From: Limonium bicolor
Lineage: Eukaryota > Streptophyta > Magnoliopsida > Caryophyllales > Plumbaginaceae
Assembly (NCBI GenBank): GCA_023374045.1
Contig: CM041783.1
Span: forward strand, 121,521,503-121,585,502
Length of the DNA stretch: 64,000 nt
Direction of reading: 5' to 3'
The notes beneath the pieces were generated by a model, which saw nothing but the letters and a program-made list of their open reading frames with translations, did not search any database and was not told the origin of the DNA. Positions within the stretch are counted from its first letter, which is position 1. Each line of letters starts with the position of its first letter. Positions 48,979 to 61,438 of this stretch are shown piece by piece. Made by a program: the position numbers and the translations under genes.

Positions 48979-51900
48979 ATGGATCCTGACGATAGAGTCG
49001 AAGAGGACATACTGTTGGGGCTGGATGATATTGACGATGACGTCCCTACTGAAGAACCACCAGCTGCATCTACTTCGTAGAACCCTCGGAAGGGACGTGG
49101 ACCGACCTGGGGTTGAAGGAGAAGAAAGATTCTCCCATCGATTTGATCTGGGACAAGTACCTCCGACATCGTGGTGGGTCGAAGCAGAAGTTTGCTTCCT
49201 ACTTGGGATTGATGGTAAAATCCTATTGCTCGATTAATAAGGATTGGAAAGATCAAGAAAAGGCAGACAAAGACATCATGTGGCAGATGGTGCAGAAGAA
49301 GTACAAGGTCGCGGATGAACTTCGGACGAAGATTGAATCACTTCTAGCGACATCACTGCGACAGTTCAAGCATCGGTTGGTAGATGGCTGGATTACCAAA
49401 CCGGGCTCCAAGAGGTCACCGCCGTGGGTAGTGAATGATGGTATGATCACGGAGGAGGACTGGAAGATATTCTACGACCATCGCCAGACTGAAGAGTTTA
49501 AGGTACTTTTACAATTATTCTTTCTTAATTATTTAAGGAATAAAATTTAACAAATATTTTTTTATTATGTATAACTTACAAATATACAAATTTTGTAACA
49601 GTTACGTCAAGAACAAGCGAGACGTAACCGGGCGAAGAATATCTACAAGCACTTCATGGGGCGAGCTGGATACACGGGGCGGTTGGAGAAGTGGAAGAGC
49701 GAGGGCTTACTGACTAAAACTAATGAAGACGACACTCAGTCAGTTATTGATGATGTTGACGATGCAAGTAGAGTGCAGACATTTATGCTGGGTCGAATGG
49801 TGAAAAATGACGAGGGCGTATATGTGTTCCCGCAGAGCGAGACTGCTGAGTTGGCGTCCAAGATTGTAAGTATATATATTTAAAAGTTGTTGTTTACTAA
49901 TTAGTAAGTTCATTTCTAATATTTTTATTAATTTAAAATAGTCTGGCTCGACTGAGCGATGGGAGATGGTTCCGGCCCCTCCGTCTCAGGATGATCCACT
50001 GAATAAGGCCCTTGGGCAAAAGGATCATCCAGGGCGAGTGCGGGGGCTTGGAGGGGAAGTTCGCCAAAAAGACATGTTTCCTACGTCTCGATCGAGAGTA
50101 CCACAAGCTGAAATGATAGAGAGATCGTGGATGAACGGGTGCATGACCGGTTGGAGGAGTCGGAGAGACGTCACGCTGAGTCGGAAAGACGCCACGCTGA
50201 GGAGCGTCAAGCCTACGAGGAGCGCCTGCGAAGACTTGAGGCTTTAGTATTGGGCCAGGTGCATGCTCCTACACCGACACCTACTCCTACACCGGTGTCT
50301 ACTCCTACCGCGACGACGGATACATCGATAGTGGCCGCGTCTCCTACACCGGCACCTACTGCTAGACCGACGTCTGCTCCTACCACGACGGCGGATACTG
50401 TCGATGATCCTACACCGACGTCTGCTCCTACCACGACGGCGGATACTCCGATGGTCAATCATCCTGCACCTTCTTCTCCTACCAGAGACACATTTCCTTA
50501 TCAAAACCTTTCGGTTTGTTCTTTTTTCCTCCTTAGTTATTTTAACATTACTTTTAAAACAATATAATTTTATTAGCTTGCTTACTGTTGTGAGTTGATG
50601 TAGGTGGCTAAATCATGTCATTTGTTTCAAGTGTCGGATTGTGGGACTGTTCATGTTGCATTCGGTCGGGTTTTACAGACCGGACCGAACACTGTAGTAC
50701 ATTTCAAGCCCATCCCACCTCTCCACGCTCGTGTGATGGTAGACGATATTGTGCAAGGTCATGAGGACTCTCCCCTTCCGTTGGAGTGGAATCAGTGGAG
50801 TAAAATAGGTCAAGCAAAATCTTCAGTTGTTCCATGGCCATATTCTCTCATTGATGTCAGTAGTGACAAGGTAAACTATTTAATTACATGCTTACTGTTT
50901 AGTTTTAACTTGACTGTTGACTGATATGTTTATTATTTAAATTTTGTATACTATTAGATTGATAAGGAATTAAGACCGGTTAAGAAGAGCTAAGTGGATA
51001 AGGGGAAGGAAGTTGTGAAATCAAATGAGGAGAGTCAGAGTGTGAGAAAGGAAGTGGTCAAACCTTTCGATATGACTCCTAGGAGATCCCCTATTCTGAC
51101 ACCCAAGTATCTGAAGATGTTGACCTCCCATCAAAAATGCTGTATGACTTTTTCATGACGAAGCCGCAGTCTGTCACCAATTTCAACATGAAAGTGTCTA
51201 AGCATGTTTTCCACTCCCCTGAGCCCAGAGATCTGATGATTATCGTGAGCGATCTAAGAGAATTTTTGATGGGAGACCTGCTTAACATCTCTGTGATTCA
51301 GGCCTATTGTGTGTAAGTATCTTTTAAATTATTAAATTATCTTCCATTTTTTTAAGCTATTTAACATATCTTATGAAAAAATGTTGTTTAGGTGTTTGAC
51401 TACTTGACTGATATCAAACAAGAGATTATCTTCCATCTCTTTCTTGTGCCCGCAATTGATGTCAGCAAGTCAGGCCGCATTGGATGCGCAAGGATGTGCA
51501 CAGCACGTGAGGCAGGGATTTTGTGCTGCGCGCGAGCGAAGAAAAAGCAAATATTTGCTGATCCCATATCATCAGATGTAAGTACACAATAACTGGAATT
51601 GTTTGCTTCCTAATTGGGATAATTAAAAACATTGTTCTACAAAAATTCTTTGTTTTATCTGTGGCAGCAATCATTGGATGTTGATGGTGTTGTGTATCGA
51701 CACCTCATGCTTGTTGATACTAGACCCATTGGGCGGCCCTGATGACCTTCGAGAGATCGCTATAGAGAAATATTTGAAGGAGTGAGTATTCAAAATTTTA
51801 ATGCATTCTGTATTTATTTTAAGCTTGTCCTAGATTATTGACAATAAATGACTTCATTTTAAAATGCTGTATTTATGCAGGGGTCATAAGCTTGGTTTGA

Positions 51901-52331
51901 GCGATGCGAAGGAACCATTCTCCATCTTGGACTTCCATTACATACGTGTAAGTAATCATTTAATTTGCATTTTTGTATTAAAGTTAAACGTTTAATTTTT
52001 TGATCTATCTAAAGTTGGTAATCCATGGATGGTGTGATGACAGTGTCCTCAGCAGCCTGATTCACGAAGCTGTGGCTATTATGTGATGCGGTACATGTTC
52101 GAGATTGTACAAAATATTGACACGCTTGCTGATGATGACAAGGTAAACCATACCAATCAAAGTTTTAGTTAAAGTTATTGCATTTGAAATAAAATTGTGT
52201 ACTAATGATGATCAGTTTCTTTTTATGGACAGATCGTTTCTTTTTTCACAAAAGCAGGGAGCACGTATTCTAAAGGGGATCTCGACTTTGTAAGAGATCA
52301 TCTATCGCAGTTTGGTGTAAAAATTACTTGA
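48979..52331 (+). pseudogene. CACTA second gene: Transposase_24-like region fused to an Ulp1-type protease
   Basis: Start ATG at 48979 (MDPDDRVEED). I infer about nine exons with good borders: 48979-49502, 49602-49865, 49942 to about 50513, 50604-50870, 50958-51312, 51392-51577, 51668-51781, 51881-51947, 52044-52142 and 52233-52331. The first exons match Pfam Transposase_24 (WDKYLRHRGGSKQKFASYLG, then the FMGRAGYTGRLEKW block). A charged coiled coil (EESERRHAESERRHAEE) and a Pro/Thr-rich tract follow, then a region like DUF8039 (PIPPLHARVMVDDIVQG). The C-terminal end is a C48/Ulp1 peptidase: His in NHWMLM (51672), Asp in LLILDPLGG (51723), Gln in QQPDS (52053) and Cys in SCGYYVMRY (52071) are all present. 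Stops at 49078 (TAG), 50991 (TAA) and 51405 (TGA) and frame changes near 50115 and 51110 disable it. In En/Spm elements the TNPA-type protein binds subterminal repeats; the protease role is unknown. Confidence 0.85.
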
Positions 52332-52647
52332 GTGTTTCTTAGATCTTATATCCTAGTGTACGTAGTTAGACTTAGACTTTTGTTTTTGCTGAAGCAACTC
52401 TCAAAGTTTGTAAAGTTCAACTCTCTCTTATTTTTGAAAGTTTGAATGGGTTTGTTTGCAATTCGTTTTCAATGTTGCAATTCAAACTGACAACTTGGTT
52501 TATGGTCATATGTGGTTGGTTATCAAAGGGCAATACCAGTTGGATGCCCTGTACAGTTGTATATACGATTGTAAATTGGGTTGTGTTGGAAAACATATGT
52601 AGTAGATGCTAAAAAAACCAAAAAAAACTAAAAATAAAAAAAATAAA

Positions 52648-53006
52648 AAAAAAACCACGGTTCACTTAAAACCGTGGTTTAAAACTCAATGGAACGACGA
52701 GTATAAACCACGGTTTATTATAAAACCGTCGTATAAAGTAGTCATATACCACGGTTATCACCAGAACCGTCGTATAAAACGCAATGGAAACACATTATAT
52801 ACCACGGTTTCCGTCCCAACCGTGGTATAAGTCGTCTGATTCCCACGACACAACGGGCTTTAAACGACGGTTTACGAACCGTGGTTTATAATGCGTCTTT
52901 TAACGACGGTTTCGAACCGTGGTTTATTGCAATTTCCGATATACCACGCGAGTATAAACCACGGTCTCTAACCGTGGTATATAGGCAAAAATAACCGTGG
53001 TAAAAA
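52648..53006 (+). repeat. CACTA right subterminal hairpin array, about seven units
   Basis: Pairs of ACCACGGTT or ACGACGGTT with AACCGTGGT or AACCGTCGT are separated by 4-10 bases, ending with a half unit near the terminus. The right side uses more AACCGTGG arms than the left, giving perfect stems. The segment 52332-52640 between the gene and the array is plain 3' sequence with an A-rich stretch at its end. Confidence 0.8.
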
Positions 53007-53009
53007 ACA

Positions 53010-53024
53010 TTTTCTGCACTAGTG
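53010..53024 (-). repeat. CACTA right terminal inverted repeat
   Basis: Read inward on the reverse strand it is CACTAGTGCAGAAAA. ATA at 53025-53027 is the right duplication. Confidence 0.9.
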
Positions 53025-53027
53025 ATA

Positions 53028-56000
53028 CTTTCACTTGGTAAAACAATTAGCTACCTAAAGTACCAACCTTTACATATGTGTACATTGTTAAGGCAAGATT
53101 CAACCTACCAAACATACCATATACAACCGGTAACATATAACTGCCATTACAGCCGGTTATATATATCTAATGTAACATGGTATAGATGACCCAAACCTGC
53201 AGCTTAATACCACCGTGTATGTTATTAAATCTGTAGCATGTACCGCCGTTTATGTTATTAAAATCTGTAGCATGTGCCACCGTTTGTGCAAATGTAAAAG
53301 TCAATCAAATAAAAACCATAGTATATACTTAGCTTGGAAGTAGGATACATGTGCAATTAACCGAACAAATCACCTCATGATTGACGTGAGTTCATGTACT
53401 CTTATTTACCAAATAAAACCTGTAGCAGTAACGTTAATACCCTTGCCTATAATCAAGCAATTAAAACCTATAGCAAAGCACATATGGTCTTGCCCATAGC
53501 TAACAAAGGAAAAAAAAAATCCCCACTAACTATAGGATTAACGTAGGGTAGGTGTGAATGATTGACAAAAACCTGTAGCATATTATGCTATGTTATCGGT
53601 AGTGCATACCCATTAACAATTAATCTAATTAAACCTACACTAATTACCCTATGACTAACGTGAGTGCAGGTGATCAAATTAACAAGAAAAATCTGTACAC
53701 TTTTGACATAATAAATCGGTTATATATATATATACTTAGGACATGATTTAAATGTCTTATTTAACATGTAAATTTTATGAGTCATTCTTCCACATGTTAT
53801 AGAATATATTGACAAAATAATACTAGTCCAAACTAGCCTCATGTTACCGAAAAACTGCATCAAAGGGGAGATAAGATTAGCATATATAAATCATGAAATA
53901 AATGCTACAAACTAGATCTAGACCTAGGTATTAATATACTATGTTTAGACAACAAACTAGTCAATTAAATCAGCCCCATTCCAACTCACATTACCGTATG
54001 CTTACAAGAGAAAGGAAGACCAATTGTTACATATAAAAATCAAAAGAATAACCTATACCTAACTAACCACATGACCATTGTCTCCATGATTGAAATTCCA
54101 AAAGCCCCATCCAGCTCCTCTTCACTATGCTGTCGTACACCTACAAGAAGAAGAGCAATAATTCAATATTTAAAAGTCAAGATAATACCACTCCTTTTCT
54201 TCCATGATTACCGAAAAACATTAGCTAATGGGAGCCAAATTGGAGCAATCAACCTACAACCTATGACATTATTAATTGACCTCATTTCACTAATCTAATC
54301 TATACCTAACATTTCCCACGTTACTATGTTCCACCTTAATATTGATTAGCTAATTCCTAACTATAGTGCCGATTTGAATTAGTCAAGAGAGGGGTTAGTG
54401 CTACCATTAGTTAATTAATTAACTAAAGCAAAACATTAAGAAAATTGACAAGACTAATTATCCTCATTTCCTACATATCAATCGGCTAGCATGGCATTTC
54501 ATTTCTTGCCTAACATGGTCGGTTGGTAAGCTCCTCCTCTTTTGCTATCTTCTTTTCCTTTCAAGCTCCAAGCTCCATTAATGGAGTCTTAAGGTCTAAC
54601 TTAATTTCTATGTCAATTCTTTAGCTTTCTTCATCAAGACTTGAAGCAAAAAATATTCCTAGCAACACCACATCAATTCGGTACCAATATATGCTCCAAG
54701 AAGTGTCTTGAATCAACAATTAAAAAGGAGAATTCAAGGTTAACTTAAGGTATTTTTCATACATGAAAATCCTTAAGAAATTTATTATATATGTCTGAAA
54801 ATTCCTACACATTTAAACATGTTTTCTTCAACAATTTCATGAAGAGAAGTTGGATCTTCATCCATTTTATCAAGGCCAAAAATTCAAGGTAAAAAATACC
54901 TAAGGTAAATCTCTTGAAAACATCTTATAAATATACTTAAGATCTTTGTTAAGATCTAACTCCTAAACCCCTTCCTTCTTATGTGTTAATACCGAAATTT
55001 GGAGCAACAATTTCCATAGAAGGAAGCTTGGGAAATTCAAGAGGAGTTCAAGTACTTAATCATCTTTGATTAAGAGTAAGTTTATTAAGCTAATTATTAA
55101 TGTTATAAGCTTGTTGAGCTCATAAATTTGGTACAAAATTATGTACATCTCTTCAAATAATTAAGGCCGAAATTATTGAGGTTATTTACCAAGAAAAATA
55201 ATTATAACTCTTAAGCTAAGGTTATTACCTTAAGGTATAATTTTATGTTAAAAAAATTAATTATGAAGAGTTTATATGATGGCGGAAAATAAAAGAGTTC
55301 AATTGGTATAATACAAGCCTAATATGAGTATTAAGAGTGTTAGAAACATTTAGGTGGTTTAATAAAATAATTAAGTACATAAAATGATGAGTTTATAAGG
55401 TTTAAGGGTGGAAAATGTAATTTGTAAAAACTATATGGAAAATAATAGTCATTACCGAAAATTATAAGGGATATTGGAAGATTTTTGGTATATTATAAGT
55501 GTATAAATAATTTGGAATTTGTCTAAGTGATTTAGCTAATTCTATGAGTATTTTGGTATATTAAAAACCTTTAAAAGATAAGGTTATAATATTAAAAGCT
55601 TTGGAATTAAAATCTGGTGTAAAAAGGGTAATTGGTAATTTTAGAGTCCTTAAAATATTGGAGTAAAAATACTTACAAATTTAAATAAAGAGTTTTGGTG
55701 AGTAAAAATATTTACTAGTGTTTAAATGACTAGTTTAATAAGTTATGTGTTAAAATGTAATTTTTAGAAAGTTATGGGGATATATAGTAATTACCGAGAA
55801 TAATATGGTCCTTGGCATAATTATTATATAAAAAGGTGTGGGAATTAATATTATGAATTTTGGGTGAATTAAATAAGTGTTTAGAAGTTAAAATAACAAT
55901 TTATAAAGTTTTGGGACTATTGTGTAATTTCTGGAAAGATAAGTGTAAAACCGAGATATAAATATTTCTGGGTATATTTTGTATTAAGTATGAAATTAGA

Positions 56001-57748
56001 CTTTGGTCAAAGTGTTGACCGAAAACTTTGGGTTAAAATTACTTATGACATAAAATAATAAGGTTGTAAAAGTTTTGGGGTGAAATTGTAATTTATAAAA
56101 GTTATATGTAAATCAAGAATTTAATTTGGGGCGGAAGTGTAATTAATGGAATTTTATGTATAATTCGAGATTTAAGGAAATTAAATATTAAAACTATAGT
56201 TTATAAGTAAATATAACTTATATAAAGTTTTTGGGGTTAAAATGTAATTATAGAAAGATATATGATAAAGCTGAAAATTAATGTGGCTAATTGGTGATTT
56301 ATAAAAGTTAAGGTGTTCAAATAATAAATACCGAATTATAGTGGTGGTTAGTGAATTAATTAATTAAGAAAATAAAACTTTGTAATATAATGTATTTTGG
56401 AGTACAATGTAAAGTTTATGAAATAATTGAGGTTATAATATGATAACCGAAAAGTATTGTGTATTTATGGGATTAAAAATAATTGTAGGTCCTATATGAA
56501 TATTTAGAAGATTTAGAAAAGGAAATTATGATTTAAGGATTTATGAAATTAAAACTATATGTTTGTGAAGGAATAAATAAGTTGTTTGTAAAGAAATAGT
56601 ATTATTTGGGGTTAGTTGTAATTAATAAAAGATATGGGGAATAATACGCCCATGTGTGACATGTAAATACGATTTGAGAATTTATAAAGTTGTTATGTCA
56701 TTTAGACAATTAAAAAAAAACATGTACCATAAATAATACATGTGTATAAAATGTATACATTTAAGATTTTCAAGTAAATCAAAGGGAAATGAATATAAGG
56801 AATTTAATGTGTAAATATCAAATAATATTTGGAATTATAGTATATTAAATATAAAGTTAAGAGGAGAATTAATTAACATATGACTAATAAATGTCATTGA
56901 CGAATTATAAATTGTAATGTCGTCCGGACAAATACAATATGACATGTGAATAATACTTGTTTATACAAAAATACATTCAAAGAAATTACTTAAGTTCAGA
57001 GAAAATAATTGAAGCGGTATATAAGATACTGTAGGTAATTAAAAGAGAATTACCATACAAAGTAAGTCTTATAAGTAAAGACTACGATGATTTAAATTAT
57101 ATGGGTTAAAAGAAATTAATTTAGCGTTAAAAATAACCTCACATGAAATGACGAATACGAGGACATCATGATACGATGAAATTATTATACGAGTGTAATA
57201 TAAATTAACACTCTCAGTTAATACTATTCTAGGACATGTTTGACCAGACGTTGACCGGGAACTAAACAAGTACAATCTACGGTGAACGGTATGGATTCTT
57301 GCAACCTGTTTGCTAACGGTTTACACCGGCTTGTGTGCTATCTGTTGTGTGAAATAACGACCAAGATAATTGTATGAAATATGTTGCACTTGCGTTTGTG
57401 TATTGTTGTGATTAGTCTATGCACTGCTGTGTGATTTTATGTGTGTGAACGTTTCTGACTATAACGTGTATGTGCCACGCATACAACACTACATTACCAG
57501 TGGATTAAATACCTACGTATTGTTATACCGAGAGCTTGTACTCAGTTTCTCACTAACTTCCTTTATAAATAACGTCGTTGTCTTTAAGCGTGACAACTGA
57601 TAATATTCAACAGTGTGCTTGTTTAACGTCCTTGTATGACGTCTAACATATTCAATGCTATGAGAAGCGAGGAGCCAGTGGTATCTGGCCATGCATGCAA
57701 ATATGGAGGTTGTACCTGTCACAGGGTCGTCCTCAAATATAGTATACG
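53028..57748 (+). mobile_element. Y2: Y-type LTR, right part
   Basis: The Y-type LTR continues after the CACTA element and is collinear with the Y LTR through to the equivalent of about 11172. Shared landmarks are GAGTCATTCTTCCACATG, the TTAATGGAGTCTTAAG leader block, long AT-rich stretches, CTTTGGTCAAAGTGTTGACC, and the conserved box at 57278-57327. A TATATATATATA tract lies near 53715. There is no coding sequence. It is cut at 57749 by N; its last part would lie beyond the window. Confidence 0.85.
57278..57327 (+). other. Conserved LTR box (Y2 copy)
   Basis: This is the GGTATGGATTCTTGC to TTTACACCGGCTTG block, nearly identical to the Y copy. Confidence 0.65.
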
Positions 57749-60280
57749 TGAAATACCCCAAACCTTGATATGTAGTTTAAATATTATACTATGGTATATA
57801 AAGGCTAAAAGGTGCCTTATAAATGCTATTAAGTGAATTGAACCATAGTAAACACAGTAAAGTGCTACTAAGACAGTTTGAGCAAAAACATGCTCTAAGC
57901 TTGGAGTGAACTTGGTAAGGACCCAAAGAGCCTACCAAGACTTTATAACATTCAATTATGATTTGATAAGGCTAATTAAGTCCTTAGGAAACATTGGTAG
58001 ACAATGAAACCAAAGAAAACACAAGAAAAACCTTAAAGTCAATTTAAGCAAATACTTACTCTAGACTTGGTGTAACCTTGTATAAGACCTAAAGGTCATT
58101 CTTAGACCTTATAAACATGCTAATTAACATGTTAAATCAATTACTAAAGAAAACCAAGCATGAAAACAAGTTAAAACACAAAATGTGCTTTAAGGAGTCT
58201 TAAAGCACATTTTTGTAAAATTGTCTTGGAAATGGGTTTTGAGTGGCTAAATGTCCATCATTACTCTTTAATCAACAGTGTACTACTTAGTATCACATTA
58301 GGAAGTCTAAATCAATGGGAAATCAAAAATTTCACAATTATGTGCCTTAATTTGTGAATAGTGCTCAAATAGTGCTAGTCTAAGTTATAAGTCAACATAA
58401 GTCAATTATTTGGTCAAAAAAGACCATAAATACCCTATTATATAAAGGGGGACGGTTTTTATGTGTGTGACTCACCACCATGTGCTAGTTAATTGAAAGA
58501 AAGAAAGAAAAGTAAGTAAAAAGGTTACTTTTGCTTTATAACATATATATCTCCAAATCTTACCTCTCTCCTCACTTTTCCTTCATTCTTCCTTGCTCCC
58601 ACCGTCACTTACCTTCATCCTCCCAAGCCAAAAACGATTTGCTACAGCAACCTCTCTTCTCCATCTTCATTTCCTTGCCAAATCCAACTCCATGCTCCAA
58701 ATCAAATTTTAAGACCATATGTGTCTTAGTTAGACCAAGCTCTACACTTCTATCTTTTCAAATCTTCAAGAGCTCAAGTTTGGTTCTATGGAGAATCTCC
58801 ATTGAAGGAGGAAAATCTAACCTTCTTGCACATTGCTGTTTTCCTTTGTTCTAAGGTAATAAAGATCAAAGAAAATCCATGTTTCCTTCATTTTCATATA
58901 TGGCCAAAAATTCACTTTTAATGGTGCATTTTCTTGCTCTTCATTTAGCTTGAATTGATCTTCAATGGAATAGGAGGTGTCCTCTCTTGTTACTTACTCA
59001 AGTTCTCTTTCCAATTCCAAGGTAAACTTCTATTTTAGTGTTTAAAACACTTATGTAAATTTAGGGTTTATATGTGAGTTTAAGTATGAATCTTAAATCT
59101 CATTACCCTAATGTGTGTATTGGTTAGAAGATTGACAAGTGATAAAAGCCCTTGCCAATTTTCAATTAAGAAAGAACAAGGAAAAACAAGTGAGGAGGTT
59201 TTGAAGAAAAAAAGGTAAATGAAATACCTTAATGAAGTTTTATGCGTCTTAGGAAAATTGAGCTTTAAAATGCTTAATAAATAACCTAAAGAGCCAATGG
59301 TAAATGAGTTAGTGAATACCCACAAGGAGGTTATTAAGGACATATGTGATGTTGTGTGTATTTGCAGGTTAAAGGCAATTAATATGTGGGAATTCAGTGT
59401 TTAAGGTTTATGCAATTTAAGGGCCTAAGAGCCATGTCATTTAAGGCCTAAGTGCCAAGCAATTTAAATTTATGCACTATATTGTGATGTAGTGTAATTT
59501 AAAGGTTTAGTTTGTGTGTAAAGAACATTGCTTGTGAAGAAAAATGTCTTTGATGGTAAAGGGATGAAAAACCATGTGGTTTTGTGTAAGAATGTGTATT
59601 AAGGGATTAAGTGTTCTTGGTTGTCAAAAGGTGAAACCTAAGTGTTTGGATGTGAGAATATACAAGAGAAGCTATGGCAAAATTTAGTTGATAAACAAAG
59701 GAGTTTATGTGTTTGTAATGAGATTTTATGACCTAGAAGGTACTAGGAAATTGTTAAGTGTTAAGATGGTGAAAGAAAGTGAATTATGGTGTTTTAGGTG
59801 TTAAGGTGCCTTGGGCATTGTCTAGGAGAATTTGAAGGATTTAGATATCAAATGGGTGTTTTAAACACACCAAGGTAATGTTATGTGAAGTGTTAAGTCT
59901 TGTTCAAGTTTTGGTAAACAAAGGAAAATTATTGCCTTGTGAAGGTCTAAGTGTAAACTTGTGAAAATAGAAGGAGTTGTGTAAAGGAGGTGTTTGTGTA
60001 GATAATGCTTTTGAAGTAGTGGTAATGTTTGTGAGACAACACTTTGGTTAGTTAAGGTAGTAGGCATGATATACCACTTAGAAATCTAAAAAAAATGTAT
60101 AAGTGCTAGGAATAGTTGTAAGGAATTGAGTAACAAGTTAGTGATGATTTAGGAAGGTTTAGTGCTTGTTTTAAGGTGTTTAAACATGTAGGAAACATGT
60201 GGAAAGTTTATGGAATGATTTGGTAAGGTTTAAGGTTGGTTTAGGGTTGAAAAATGATGTTTTGACAAGTTATTAACATG

Positions 60281-60459
60281 GTCCGGGACCTAGCCCTTGT
60301 ATAGGTACCCGGACCACCCTTAAAAACAAGCCGAAACTGAAGTTTACAAGTGGTCTGGGTCCTTAGTCCAGGACCAAGACCCGGACCAAGTGAAAAAAAT
60401 GGCCGAGACTACATTACAATGATGGTCCGGGACCTTGGGTCCGGACCAAGTCCCGGACC
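60281..60459 (+). repeat. Hairpin array in N, three units
   Basis: Hairpins start at 60281, 60353 and 60424. Units 2 and 3 have 16-nt loops. Unit 2 uses GGTCTGGGTC and GACCCGGACC: relative to other units one A-T pair has become T-A and one C-G pair has become a T-G wobble, so pairing is kept. Confidence 0.8.
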
Positions 60460-60786
60460 AGGGCAAAAATGTTGCAAAATGTGTTTTAAAGGCTTCTAAT
60501 CATGGGGGATTGAATGGTAATGGTTTTAGGTGATGTTTAGGCCTTGTTTGGTGACAAATAAAGGCCTTAAAATGTGTAAACAAGTGTTGGGTTTGATGTG
60601 AGAGTTGTAAACTTAAGATCACAAGAGTAAATTAAGTGTAACAGGATGACGGGGTAAAACTATGGGCGCATTAAACGTTAAGCAATCATGTTACCCTAAT
60701 GTTAATGAAAGTAATTGTGATGTTACCAGTTGTACGGGATTTGTTCAAGGATCTAAAAGGGCACAATATAGTGGACAACGGTGACA

Positions 60787-60835
60787 GGTATGGTTTTCTT
60801 GCAACCTGTGTCCTACCGATTACACCGGCTTGTAT
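60787..60835 (+). other. Conserved LTR box (N copy)
   Basis: GGTATGGTTTTCTTGCAACC to TTACACCGGCTTG; one base shorter in the centre than in L. Confidence 0.6.
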
Positions 60836-61416
60836 GCCAATGTGTTTTTCTGTGTGTTTTCCACCTTGTAAGATAAAACATGTAATGAGTTTATAGTAAT
60901 TTATTTATGTGGCGTGTTTAACTCCGATACCATTAAACCTCGAAAGTGTTAAACCTTAGCTACCAAATCTAGATCACTAAAGAGCGGTAATCGGATTCAA
61001 CGACCCAAACCATGGGAACGTTTTAACCACGACTATGCGTGAGTTAGTTGTATGTCGTTTGTGCGTGTAAGTGTGTTTACCTCCCTTGTGTGTTTAACCC
61101 GGTTGTAACACCATATGGTGTGTGGATGTGATAGGTTCCAAAATGGAACTCTTAACTCTATTTGTATATACATATATATTAATGGGGGGTGAGGAATCCG
61201 GTCGTTCCGGTCGCGCGTTGTTTGGAGTTGATGTCTATATTTGAATTAACTCCCACTCTGTTATGTTGTGGTTGTCTTCCTTCTTGGATTACAACCACCC
61301 ACAAGCTTAACCAAAGCTTACCTATGTAACACCCCTACTACGCACTTAGAAACCATATGAAATCGCAGCGGAATTATATAACTAACCAAACACTAAACAG
61401 GTCGGTGTTACACGCC

Positions 61417-61438
61417 GTTAGCCACCCACGTGGCTAAC
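61417..61438 (-). other. Conserved LTR-terminal hairpin (R copy)
   Basis: In the element's sense, GTTAGCCAC pairs perfectly with GTGGCTAAC around GTGG. This is a third base-pair combination at the two variable positions. Confidence 0.75.

Larger units (their letters stand above)
17680..53024 (+). mobile_element. CACTA (En/Spm) transposon with nested insertions, TSD ATA
   Basis: The element begins CACTAGTAGAAAA and ends with the inverted CACTAGTGCAGAAAA. It is flanked by ATA on both sides (17677-17679, 53025-53027), the 3-bp duplication typical of the superfamily. It has hairpin-rich subterminal regions at both ends, a TNP2-type transposase gene and a second gene with a Transposase_24-like region. 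The span is 35.3 kb, but removing the nested gypsy element G (with L inside it) leaves about 10.75 kb, a normal CACTA size. Both genes are disrupted, so the copy is not autonomous, although its ends look usable in trans. Confidence 0.95.
57749..61324 (+). mobile_element. N: L-type LTR, left 3.6 kb
   Basis: The segment starts TGAAATACCCCAAACC inside Y2 and follows the Z1/L LTR layout: CT-rich leader-like stretch near 58555-58690, GGGCCTAAG duplication near 59415-59455, hairpin array at 60281-60459, conserved box at 60787-60835. It is more diverged from L than the L LTRs are from each other. The preceding ATACG (57744-57748) is the expected duplication. It is interrupted at 61325 by R. Whether it is a solo LTR or part of a complete element cannot be seen. 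Confidence 0.85.

Noticed and set aside
48979..52331. Host SUMO protease gene captured or standing alone
   Set aside because: The Ulp1-type exons continue from a Transposase_24-like region inside the CACTA ends, so the gene belongs to the transposon.
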